Source: CAZMXI01 sp964570205 (GTDB taxonomy: Bacteria > Planctomycetota > Phycisphaerae > Tepidisphaerales > Tepidisphaeraceae). From it: a DNA stretch of 9,844 bases. The position numbers were made by a program, and so were the translations under genes. Position 1 is the first letter of the stretch. Every line of letters begins with the position of its first letter. The DNA lies in contig CAZMXI010000178.1 of assembly GCA_964570205.1 (NCBI GenBank), positions 1 through 9,844 on the forward strand, written 5' to 3'. Under the pieces are notes generated by a model, which did not search any database, was not told the origin of the DNA, and was given only the letters and a program-made list of their open reading frames with translations. Positions 1 to 5,637 of this stretch are shown here, piece after piece.

Positions 1-165
1 GGCTGGCTTGACGCCCGTGGCGATGAGGTGGGCGACGCGGTGGGCGAGGGTGCTGGTCTTGTCGGTGCCAGCGCCGGCGATGATCAGCAGCGGGCCATCG
101 CCGAAGGTGGCGGCCGCGAGCTGCTGCGGGTTGAGGGTGGAAAGGTGGGGTGGCCGCACATCCAT
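1..165 (-). CDS. UvrD/PcrA-type superfamily 1 helicase, N-terminal fragment (runs off left edge)
   Basis: The reverse strand reads 55 codons from an ATG at 165 to the window edge with no stop. Residues 11-15 are LNPQQ, the Q motif that contacts adenine in UvrD/PcrA/Rep helicases. Residues 24-40 (GPLLIIAGAGTDKTSTL) match motif I (Walker A), followed by the usual AHRVAHLI helix. The family unwinds DNA with ATP in repair and replication restart. The expected motif is AGAGTGKT, but here the glycine before the lysine is aspartate 35 (codon GAC, bases 61-63), one base away from GGC. This would be expected to damage ATP binding unless it is a sequencing error. The frame is open upstream to a stop at 202-204, but 165 is the best ATG and places the Q motif as usual; there is no clear Shine-Dalgarno. 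Which UvrD paralogue it is cannot be decided from 55 residues. Confidence 0.8.
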   Translation of the reverse strand, partial: MDVRPPHLSTLNPQQLAAATFGDGPLLIIAGAGTDKTSTLAHRVAHLIATGVKPA

Positions 166-236
166 GATCGCCTGCCGGTTCGGGAGCTGTAAGGAGAGCT
201 TTTACCAAGTTGGGGGGCGGATGGGAAGGCTTGGGG

Positions 237-254
237 GCGGCGGCACAACGCCGC
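237..254. other. GC-rich hairpin in the helicase/isomerase divergent intergenic region
   Basis: Bases 237-242 (GCGGCG) pair perfectly with 249-254 (CGCCGC) around a 6-base loop. It lies in the 152-bp region between the helicase and isomerase starts, about 65 bases upstream of the isomerase. There is no T-run after it on either strand, so it does not look like a terminator. It may be a leader structure or operator, or chance in GC-rich DNA. I see no strong promoter elsewhere in 166-317. Confidence 0.2.
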
Positions 255-317
255 GGGGCCTGGCGGACTATTACTGGCGGGCGAGCCGGACTAAGATGAA
301 GGCACAAGGAGCACATG

Positions 318-1199
318 ATGAGCAACAGCGAGCGTGAGAATCGGATCAGTCGGCGCGGGGCGATTTTGGGCGCGGGCGCGGCGGCGGCGGCGCTGATGAC
401 GCCGGGAGTTACATCCCATGCCCAGGAGGCCGGCCCGGCCGCCCTCAAGGGGCGGATCAAGCAGGCGTTCTCCAAGTGGTGCTACGGCAAATGGAGCCTG
501 GAACAGGCCTGCCAGTATGCCAGGCAGACCGGTTGCAAGGGCGTGGACCTTCTCGGCCCGGGCGACTTCGCCACGCTCAAGAAATATGACCTGGTCTGCA
601 CGATGGTGAACAGCTACGGCATCAACCCGGGAATGAACCGCAAGGAGAACCACGCGCGGTGCATCGCCTCGCTGCGGACGGCGATCGAGGCGACGGCGGA
701 GGCTGGTTTCCCGAATGTGATCGCGATGTCGGGCAATCGGGCCGGCCTGGATGACGAGGAAGGCGCCAAGAACTGCATCGAGGGGCTGAAGCAGGTTGCC
801 GGGCTGGCCGAGCAGAAGAAGGTCACGATCTGCATCGAGCTGCTGAACAGCAAGCGCGACCACAAGGACTACCAGTGCGACAGCACCGAGTGGGGCGTGA
901 AGGTGTGCCGGGGCATCGGCTCGGAGCGCGTCAAGCTGCTGTACGACATCTACCACATGCAGATACAGGAAGGCGACGTGATCGCCACGATCAGGAAGCA
1001 TCACCAGTATTTCGGGCACTATCACACGGGCGGCGTGCCGGGACGGAACGAGATCGACGAGACGCAGGAGCTGTATTATCCGGCGATCATGAAGGCGATC
1101 CTGGACACCGGCTATACGGGGTACGTAGCGCATGAGTTCGTGCCCAAGCGGGATCCGCTGGCGTCGCTGACGCAGGCGGTGAAGCTCTGCGACATCTGA
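318..1199 (+). CDS. Tat-exported TIM-barrel sugar isomerase/epimerase (hydroxypyruvate isomerase-like)
   Basis: AP-endonuclease-2/xylose-isomerase-like TIM barrel (PF01261 type), close to hydroxypyruvate isomerase (Hyi/OtnI) in its C-terminal half: LLYDIYHMQ, VPGRNEID, then YPAIMKAILDTGYTGYVAHE. The N-terminus has a twin-arginine signal: SRRGAILG followed by an Ala/Gly-rich stretch and a likely cleavage site at SHA-QEA, about residue 35. The enzyme is therefore probably exported already folded with its metal. In 315-based numbering the probable metal ligands are E175, D211, H237 and E274. Hyi has glutamine at the third position; histidine there is what D-tagatose/D-psicose 3-epimerases use. 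Two ATGs are adjacent at 315 and 318. AAGGAG at 306-311 is 3 bases from the first and 6 from the second, so 318 is preferred. Length (293 aa) fits the family plus a signal. The substrate is unknown; ketose epimerisation or isomerisation is inferred. Confidence 0.85.
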   Translation: MSNSERENRISRRGAILGAGAAAAALMTPGVTSHAQEAGPAALKGRIKQAFSKWCYGKWSLEQACQYARQTGCKGVDLLGPGDFATLKKYDLVCTMVNSYGINPGMNRKENHARCIASLRTAIEATAEAGFPNVIAMSGNRAGLDDEEGAKNCIEGLKQVAGLAEQKKVTICIELLNSKRDHKDYQCDSTEWGVKVCRGIGSERVKLLYDIYHMQIQEGDVIATIRKHHQYFGHYHTGGVPGRNEIDETQELYYPAIMKAILDTGYTGYVAHEFVPKRDPLASLTQAVKLCDI

Positions 1200-1204
1200 G
1201 CCGA

Positions 1205-1233
1205 GCCCGCCCGATTGGGTCATGGCGGCGGGC
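1205..1233 (+). terminator. Possible terminator hairpin after the Tat isomerase
   Basis: GCCCGCC (1205-1211) pairs perfectly with GGCGGGC (1227-1233) across a 15-base loop, starting 6 bases after the stop codon. The following bases contain only a weak T-rich stretch (ATTGATTT, 1239-1246), so intrinsic termination is plausible but not strong. Confidence 0.35.
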
Positions 1234-1276
1234 ATCGCATTGATTTCCCCGCCGGCATGCCATACGGTTGGCCGTC

Positions 1277-2188
1277 ATGCGGATGATTGGTTCGATACCC
1301 GACGCGGAACAGGCGCAGCGGTTTGAGGATTACCTGGTTGCCCAGGGCATCCAGGCGACGCTGGAGCAAAGTGCGCGCGGCATGGATGTGTGGGTTCACC
1401 ACGACGACCAGGTGGACCCCGCGAGGCAGGAGATCGACCGTTTTCTGGCGAATCCGGCCGATGCCCGCTACGACGCCCACGCGGGGGCGGCCGAGCGGAT
1501 CCGCGCGGAGGAAGAGAATCGCCAGACGCGCCTGCGGAAGAAATACGTGGATGTGCGAACACACTGGGCGCGGCCGGCGATCGGCCCGCGGCCGGTGACG
1601 TTCGTGCTGATTGCGCTCAGCGTCGTCGTCGCCATGGGCTCAGGAGCGGGTCGCGATTTTCAAGCCGTTGACATGATCCGTATCACGTCGGCGCAGGTCA
1701 CGCAGAACACGGTCGAGTGGGAGGCGGGGCTGCCGGAAATTCGCCACGGGCAGGTTTGGCGTTTGGTGACACCGATCTTCATCCATTTCGGGTTCATCCA
1801 TCTGCTGTTCAACATGATGTGGCTGTATCAGTTGGGCAGCCTGATCGAGGTGCGCAAAGGCAGCCTGGCGCTGCTGGCTATTGTGCTGGTGGCGGCAATA
1901 CCGTCGAATTTCCTGCAATACTGGGACAGCGGCCCGTTGTTCGGGGGCATGTCGGGAGTGGTCTACGCGCTGTTTGGCTACGTCTGGATGAAGGGACGGT
2001 TCGAGCCTTATCAGGGCATGGCCATTCATTCCGATGCCGTGTTCATCATGCTGGCGTGGCTGGTCCTGTGCTTCACGGGATTTCTCGGGCCCATCGCCAA
2101 TACAGCGCATGTCGTGGGGCTGATCGTCGGAGTCGTCATCGGCGCTGGCCCGCATTTCTGGCGCAAGTACATCCGCAAGCGGGCTTGA
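1277..2188 (+). CDS. glpG: GlpG-type rhomboid intramembrane serine protease
   Basis: Inner-membrane serine protease that cleaves transmembrane substrates within the bilayer. Residues 1-65 match the cytoplasmic N-terminal domain of E. coli GlpG (opening MRMIGS versus MLMITS, and RFLANPADARY versus RFLENPADPRY, the latter from memory of GlpG). About six membrane segments follow. Diagnostic motifs are WRLVTPIFIHFGFIHLLFN (oxyanion-side His/Asn, N179), GMSGVVYALFGYVW with nucleophile S226, and NTAHVVGLIVG with catalytic H278. The Ser-His dyad is intact and the length (303 aa) is close to E. coli GlpG (276 aa). The frame is open from a TTG at 1268, but alignment with GlpG supports the ATG at 1277; no Shine-Dalgarno is visible for either. 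A charged linker (about residues 70-95) is longer than in E. coli. It lies 77 bp after the Tat isomerase and ends before a hairpin, so the two may or may not share a transcript. Confidence 0.93.
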   Translation: MRMIGSIPDAEQAQRFEDYLVAQGIQATLEQSARGMDVWVHHDDQVDPARQEIDRFLANPADARYDAHAGAAERIRAEEENRQTRLRKKYVDVRTHWARPAIGPRPVTFVLIALSVVVAMGSGAGRDFQAVDMIRITSAQVTQNTVEWEAGLPEIRHGQVWRLVTPIFIHFGFIHLLFNMMWLYQLGSLIEVRKGSLALLAIVLVAAIPSNFLQYWDSGPLFGGMSGVVYALFGYVWMKGRFEPYQGMAIHSDAVFIMLAWLVLCFTGFLGPIANTAHVVGLIVGVVIGAGPHFWRKYIRKRA

Positions 2189-2211
2189 GGCCGCGCACAG
2201 ACCGAAGAAGA

Positions 2212-2235
2212 AGCCCCACAGCGCGCCGTGGGGCT
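2212..2235. terminator. Bidirectional terminator-like hairpin between convergent genes
   Basis: AGCCCCAC (2212-2219) pairs perfectly with GTGGGGCT (2228-2235) around an 8-base loop, between the converging ends of glpG (2188) and the isomerase gene (2266). The plus-strand right arm is followed by pyrimidines (CTCTCTTCCC) and the left arm is preceded by GAAGAAGA, so both directions give a pyrimidine-rich tail, though not a pure U-run. Confidence 0.65.
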
Positions 2236-2265
2236 CTCTCTTCCCTGAATGTGCCGCCCCAGCGA

Positions 2266-3303
2266 TTATTTGCCGCCGGTCAGCGCCTTCATGATGTACA
2301 GGTCGAGTTCTTCGTAGTCGCGCTGGGCGATCCAGGCCTGCATCTTCTTCTCGTCGAGGCCGCGGCTGATCTCAAGGAGGCGCAGGAACATCGTCTTGCT
2401 GTTGCTGAGGTGCTTGGTGGCGACCTCGGCCTTCTGGGTGCGCATGGCCTTGACATCCAGGCCGACGAATTCGCCCTTGCGGCCGAAGTTGTACTTGTCG
2501 AGCAGGCGGACCTGGTTGAACGCCCGGCGCAGGTCAACCGAGCCGAAGCTCTTGTCCTGGTCGAACTTCAGGCCGTTCTGGTCGTTGAGGTGGACGGTCC
2601 AGAGCTTGCCGGCCGCGAGGGCGAAGCCCATTTCATCCGAAGGATCGAGGCCGGCGAGGATGGCGTGGGCGCTTTCGATGTTGATGCCGACGCGCTTGGG
2701 GTCGTTGGTCATGGCGCCGAGGCCCAGGGCATGGCCGGTGGTGGGGATGTAGCAGTGGTCCATCGGCTCATTGGGTTTGGGCTCGATGCAGAGGCGGACC
2801 TTGGGGTCATACGCCAGCATCTTGTTCATGGCATCGACGAGCCGGTCGGTGGAGACCTTGGCATCCTTGGCTTCGCGGATGTAGGTGCCTTCGCGGGCGA
2901 GCCACAGCACGACGAGGTCGATGCCGAGGGCGCGGGTGATGTCGATGCAGCGCTTGCTGCGCTCGATGGCGTATCGGCGGCAGGCGGGGTCGTTGGAGGT
3001 GTAGCCGCCGTCGATGGTGCGGGGGTCTTCCCAGAGGCGGGGGGCGACGAACTCGGGCACGAGGCCCATGTTGTTCAGCCGCTTCTTGAGGGCCTTGGCT
3101 TTCTTGACGATCTGGTCCGGCGACAGGTCGTTCATGTCGGGCACGGCGTCGTCATCGTGGAACTGGACACCTTCAAAGCCGAGCTTCTGGTAGAGCGGGA
3201 GCTTGTCCTCGAAGGAAATGGTGGGACGGACCGTCGGGCCGAAGGGATCCGCGCCCTCGGAGACATTCCAGGGCCCGAACGAGAAGCGGAACTGACCTGC
3301 CAT
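2266..3303 (-). CDS. Xylose isomerase-like TIM-barrel aldose-ketose isomerase with altered metal site
   Basis: Resembles the short (Streptomyces-type) class of xylose isomerases, which interconvert aldoses and ketoses with two divalent metals. Recognisable blocks are FSFGPWNV, DPFG, FHDDD (H49, D52 = catalytic H54/D57 of Streptomyces), W134-REG, IEPKPNEP (E174, K176 = E181/K183), NIESAH (E210, H213 = E217/H220), FDQD (D248, D250 = D255/D257) and GLDVKAMR (D283 = D287). The exception is HLNDQNG: H238 stands where Streptomyces has metal-1 ligand D245 (DLNGQNG). L-rhamnose isomerase carries histidine at the corresponding site, so the substrate may not be xylose. W91 replaces the substrate-contact F94. 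The 345 aa are shorter than the usual ~388, mainly at the C-terminus. ATG 3303 is chosen because AAAGGAG lies 8 bases upstream; the in-frame TTG at 3321 sits next to that site. No signal peptide, so cytoplasmic. Confidence 0.88.
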   Translation of the reverse strand: MAGQFRFSFGPWNVSEGADPFGPTVRPTISFEDKLPLYQKLGFEGVQFHDDDAVPDMNDLSPDQIVKKAKALKKRLNNMGLVPEFVAPRLWEDPRTIDGGYTSNDPACRRYAIERSKRCIDITRALGIDLVVLWLAREGTYIREAKDAKVSTDRLVDAMNKMLAYDPKVRLCIEPKPNEPMDHCYIPTTGHALGLGAMTNDPKRVGINIESAHAILAGLDPSDEMGFALAAGKLWTVHLNDQNGLKFDQDKSFGSVDLRRAFNQVRLLDKYNFGRKGEFVGLDVKAMRTQKAEVATKHLSNSKTMFLRLLEISRGLDEKKMQAWIAQRDYEELDLYIMKALTGGK

Positions 3304-3311
3304 GTGTCTCT

Positions 3312-3318
3312 CTCCTTT
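3312..3318 (-). promoter_or_regulatory. Ribosome binding site deciding the isomerase start
   Basis: The reverse strand reads AAAGGAG, 8 bases before ATG 3303. The longer in-frame start (TTG at 3321) would place this strong site inside the coding sequence, so it argues for ATG 3303. Confidence 0.8.
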
Positions 3319-3324
3319 CAATGG

Positions 3325-3370
3325 TCAACACATCTACAGATTGGGTATCGGAGTTTGATCTTGGTGTTGA
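3325..3370. promoter_or_regulatory. AT-rich leader with inverted repeat upstream of the xylose-isomerase-like gene
   Basis: The 70-bp gap between the kinase stop (3374) and the isomerase start (3303) is clearly more AT-rich than its surroundings, as promoters often are in GC-rich genomes. It contains a perfect 7-base inverted repeat, TCAACAC (3325-3331) and GTGTTGA (3364-3370), 32 bases apart. This could be an operator or a leader stem; I cannot fix -35/-10 boxes. The isomerase may thus have its own promoter rather than rely on kinase transcription. Confidence 0.3.
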
Positions 3371-3373
3371 AGA

Positions 3374-4183
3374 TTACACGCCGGGCGAACGGGCGTCCAT
3401 GGGGGCCGGCGTGGCGAAGTTCTGGTACTTCTCCCGTCGCAGGAGCTGGCGCACCCGGCGGAGGATGGCGCGCTTCAGCGCCAGCCGATCCGGGTGCTTG
3501 TAGGCCCGGAAGAACGCCATGCGGTCGCGCATGCCGGCCATGGCGAGCGGGATGCTCGTGTTCAATGCCGCCAGGTCTCGCGCCCTGAGGTAGAGCGAGA
3601 GAGTCCCGCGGCGGTCGAGCCGGGTGACATCGATCAGGGCGAAACGGAAGTCGGGCGCATCGCCGGTGATGAAGACGTGCCGGCCGAACAGGTCCGGGAA
3701 GGCCAGGCCGGCATCGTGCATCCGCCGCACCCATCGGCCCAGCGCATCGAGGAGCGGCCGGCGCTCGGCTGGATTCGGATGCGCGGTCAACCAGTCATCG
3801 AGGTCGATGCCGCCGGCGGCTTCGGTGATGATGCAGGAAAACCGCTCGCGGAAGAGGCCGCAATCCTCGCCGAAGGCCACTGGCGGGGCGGTGTCGATGC
3901 CCGCAGCGCGGAGCGTGCGGTAATTCTCGAACTCGACGCGGGCGTTGGACCAGACCCGCCCGCGACGGATCAATGACTTCAGGCCATCCTTCAGGCGCGA
4001 CTTCCAGATGCGCTTGATGAACAGCGTGACAGGTTGGCCGGTATCGTCGCGGGCCTGGATGCGCAGGACGTCGCGCCAGCCGCCGTGGTCCTTGAGCTGG
4101 TCGCCGCGGTAGCCGGCCATGCTTTCGAGGCTATTCAGCCCGAGCTGGCTCAGCACGTCGGCATGCGACTCGATCTGGATCAT
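3374..4183 (-). CDS. Lipopolysaccharide (Kdo/heptose, WaaP-like) kinase family protein
   Basis: Small protein-kinase-like fold of the WaaP/KdkA family, which phosphorylates heptose or Kdo in the lipopolysaccharide core on the inner side of the membrane. Seen: beta-strand lysine LFIKR (K57), helix-C-like glutamates EFENYRTL (E84/E86) followed by GIDTAPPVAFGE, a hinge-like IITEAAGGIDLDDWL, the catalytic loop MHDAGLAFPDLFGRHVFI (H156, D164, H169) and ALIDVTR (D185) in the DFG position. The loop lacks the HRD and Asn of ordinary kinases; D164 with a histidine five residues later resembles WaaP (RDCYICH, from memory). No signal or membrane segment; 269 aa fits the family. Start: ATG 4183 with AAGGAA four bases upstream, preferred over GTG 4198. 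A lipid A-type acceptor is inferred, so the host probably makes LPS-like glycolipid. Another small-molecule kinase role is possible. Confidence 0.78.
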   Translation of the reverse strand: MIQIESHADVLSQLGLNSLESMAGYRGDQLKDHGGWRDVLRIQARDDTGQPVTLFIKRIWKSRLKDGLKSLIRRGRVWSNARVEFENYRTLRAAGIDTAPPVAFGEDCGLFRERFSCIITEAAGGIDLDDWLTAHPNPAERRPLLDALGRWVRRMHDAGLAFPDLFGRHVFITGDAPDFRFALIDVTRLDRRGTLSLYLRARDLAALNTSIPLAMAGMRDRMAFFRAYKHPDRLALKRAILRRVRQLLRREKYQNFATPAPMDARSPGV

Positions 4184-4256
4184 TCCGTTCCTTGGCACAG
4201 AACCCCGCCGAATGCTCGCCCTGCAGCATCGCAGCGGCTCAGGGGAAGCGAGGCGG

Positions 4257-4285
4257 ATTCTAATGGAGCCTTCTCTATGGGGAAA
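4257..4285 (-). promoter_or_regulatory. Candidate promoter for the LPS kinase gene
   Basis: On the reverse strand TTTCCC (weak -35) is followed after 17 bases by TAGAAT (4262-4257), five of six matches to the -10 consensus. This would leave a leader of about 65 bases before ATG 4183. Match by eye only. Confidence 0.25.
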
Positions 4286-4313
4286 GGTCGATCGGGCGGG
4301 CCGATTGCCCCGG

Positions 4314-4343
4314 TTGAACAGCCGATGCGGGGTCGGTTACCAT
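4314..4343 (+). promoter_or_regulatory. Candidate promoter giving a leaderless yjbQ-sir2 transcript
   Basis: TTGAAC (4314-4319) and TACCAT (4338-4343) have four of six matches each with an 18-base spacer. Transcription would start about 7 bases later, at the A of ATG 4350, and no Shine-Dalgarno precedes that ATG. The two observations agree with a leaderless mRNA, but each is weak. Confidence 0.25.
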
Positions 4344-4349
4344 TTTCGC

Positions 4350-4772
4350 ATGAAATCCTACACCGAGCATCTCACGTTCAACATTCCTTCGCGGGTGGGC
4401 TTTGTGAACATCACGTCGCAATGCGAGGAGGCGGTGCGCAGGTCGGGCGTGAAAGAGGGGCTGCTGCTGTGCAACGCGATGCACATCACGGCATCCGTGT
4501 TCATCAACGACAACGAATCCGGCCTGCACGAGGACTATAAGCAGTGGCTGGAGCAGCTTGCGCCTTTTGATCCATCGCCCACGCGCTATCGCCACAACCG
4601 CACCGGCGAGGACAACGCCGATGCGCACATGAAGCGACAGATCATGGGCCGGGAGGTGGTGGTGGCCATCACCGATGGCCGGCTGGATTTCGGCCCATGG
4701 GAGCAGATCTTCTACGGCGAGTTCGACGGCCGAAGGAACAAGCGCGTGCTGGTGAAGGTGATCGGAGAGTGA
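4350..4772 (+). CDS. yjbQ: YjbQ/UPF0047 family protein (secondary thiamine-phosphate synthase enzyme)
   Basis: 140-aa cytoplasmic protein matching the UPF0047/YjbQ family (PF01894) over its full length. Hallmarks are AMHITASVFINDNE (H45), GLHEDY, RYRHNRTGEDNADAHMK (H82, N89, H93), the ITDGRLDFGPWEQIF block (residues 107-121) and a final EFDGRRNKRVLVKVIGE. The conserved His/Asn cluster forms the presumed active or metal site. E. coli YjbQ has been linked genetically to a secondary thiamine-phosphate synthase activity, but the physiological reaction is unsettled. The ATG at 4350 gives the normal family length; the frame is open further upstream but that part is not family-like. There is no Shine-Dalgarno, so translation may be leaderless. 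The sirtuin gene follows 21 bp later in the same direction. Confidence 0.9.
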   Translation: MKSYTEHLTFNIPSRVGFVNITSQCEEAVRRSGVKEGLLLCNAMHITASVFINDNESGLHEDYKQWLEQLAPFDPSPTRYRHNRTGEDNADAHMKRQIMGREVVVAITDGRLDFGPWEQIFYGEFDGRRNKRVLVKVIGE

Positions 4773-4793
4773 TTCGGCACCGGGAGACTGCAC

Positions 4794-5633
4794 GTGGATG
4801 CGATGGCTGAAGCGATTCGACGCGCGGCCGATGTGATCGCGGGGGCGGAGTCGCTGTTGATCGCGGCCGGAGCGGGAATGGGAGTGGATTCGGGGCTGCC
4901 GGATTTTCGAGGTGTGCAGGGATTCTGGCGGGCGTATCCGGCCTTTGCGGAGCTTGGGCTGGGGTTCGAGGAACTGGCCAATCCGCAGTGGTTTGATCGC
5001 GATCCTCCGCTGGCGTGGGGGTTTTATGGGCACCGGCTGAATCTCTACCGGGCGACGATTCCGCACGAAGGATTTGGCCTTGTGCGCCGGTGGGCCGAAG
5101 GCAAGGGTGGCGGGCATTTCGTGTTCACATCGAATGTGGATGGGCATTTCCAGAAGGCGGGTTTCGCGGAAGGTCGCATCGTCGAGTGTCACGGGTCGAT
5201 CCACCATCTTCAATGCGTCCGGGAGTGCTCCGACGAGATCTGGCCGGCCGAGGAGTTGATCGACATCGATCCCCGGACGATGCGCGCCAGGGGTGAGCTG
5301 CCCCGCTGCCGGGCGTGCGGCGGGCTGGCCCGGCCGAACATCCTGATGTTCGAGGATTGGGCTTGGCTTTCGCATCGAACGGACGGGCAGGCGGAGCGCT
5401 GTGAGCGGTGGGTCGATGAGGTGCGCGGGAAGATGCTCGCCATCATCGAATGCGGGGCCGGCCTCGCGGTGCCGACGGTCAGAAGGCGGTGCGAGCGACT
5501 GGCCGCAATGCGAGGGGCGACGCTGATCCGGATCAACGTGCGCGACAGCGAAGCGCCCAGCGGGCAGATCCGCCTGCCGATGGGGGCCCTGGCGGCGCAG
5601 CGCTGGGTCGATCGGGTTCTTTCCGGGGCATAG
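4794..5633 (+). CDS. SIR2 family NAD-dependent protein deacylase/deacetylase
   Basis: Sirtuin that would remove acyl groups from lysines using NAD+, in the cytoplasm. Seen in order: AAGAGMGVDSGLPDFRG (GAG 26-28, PDFR 36-39, NAD binding), FVFTSNVDGHF (N114, D116; usual TQNID), ECHGSIHHLQC with catalytic H133, and a four-cysteine zinc site C141/C145 and C172/C175. RPNILMFED stands where most sirtuins have RPxVVxFGE. IECGAGLAVPTVR replaces the usual GTSLxVxP segment and INVRDSE the usual IN motif. It belongs to a divergent SNVDGHF-type branch, so deacetylation of protein lysines is likely but not certain. GTG 4794 is chosen because GGGAG lies 7 bases upstream; ATG 4803 would be 16 bases away. 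The 21-bp gap after yjbQ suggests one operon. The stop is 4 bases from the stop of the convergent hydrolase gene. Confidence 0.9.
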   Translation: MDAMAEAIRRAADVIAGAESLLIAAGAGMGVDSGLPDFRGVQGFWRAYPAFAELGLGFEELANPQWFDRDPPLAWGFYGHRLNLYRATIPHEGFGLVRRWAEGKGGGHFVFTSNVDGHFQKAGFAEGRIVECHGSIHHLQCVRECSDEIWPAEELIDIDPRTMRARGELPRCRACGGLARPNILMFEDWAWLSHRTDGQAERCERWVDEVRGKMLAIIECGAGLAVPTVRRRCERLAAMRGATLIRINVRDSEAPSGQIRLPMGALAAQRWVDRVLSGA

Positions 5634-5637
5634 CGAG

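Noticed and set aside
291..1235. 314-codon minus-strand open frame antisense to the Tat isomerase.
   Set aside because: The plus-strand gene has a ribosome binding site, Tat signal and metal ligands; the antisense frame is low-complexity.
2212..2235. Perfect hairpin considered as a repeat unit or attachment site.
   Set aside because: It occurs once, sits exactly between convergent gene ends and has pyrimidine tails, so a terminator explains it.
1717..3588. Long plus-strand open frame (623 codons) overlapping the end of glpG and lying antisense to the isomerase gene.
   Set aside because: It crosses two well-supported genes in other frames, has no recognisable domain and a low-complexity composition. 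It is an effect of high GC and few stop codons.
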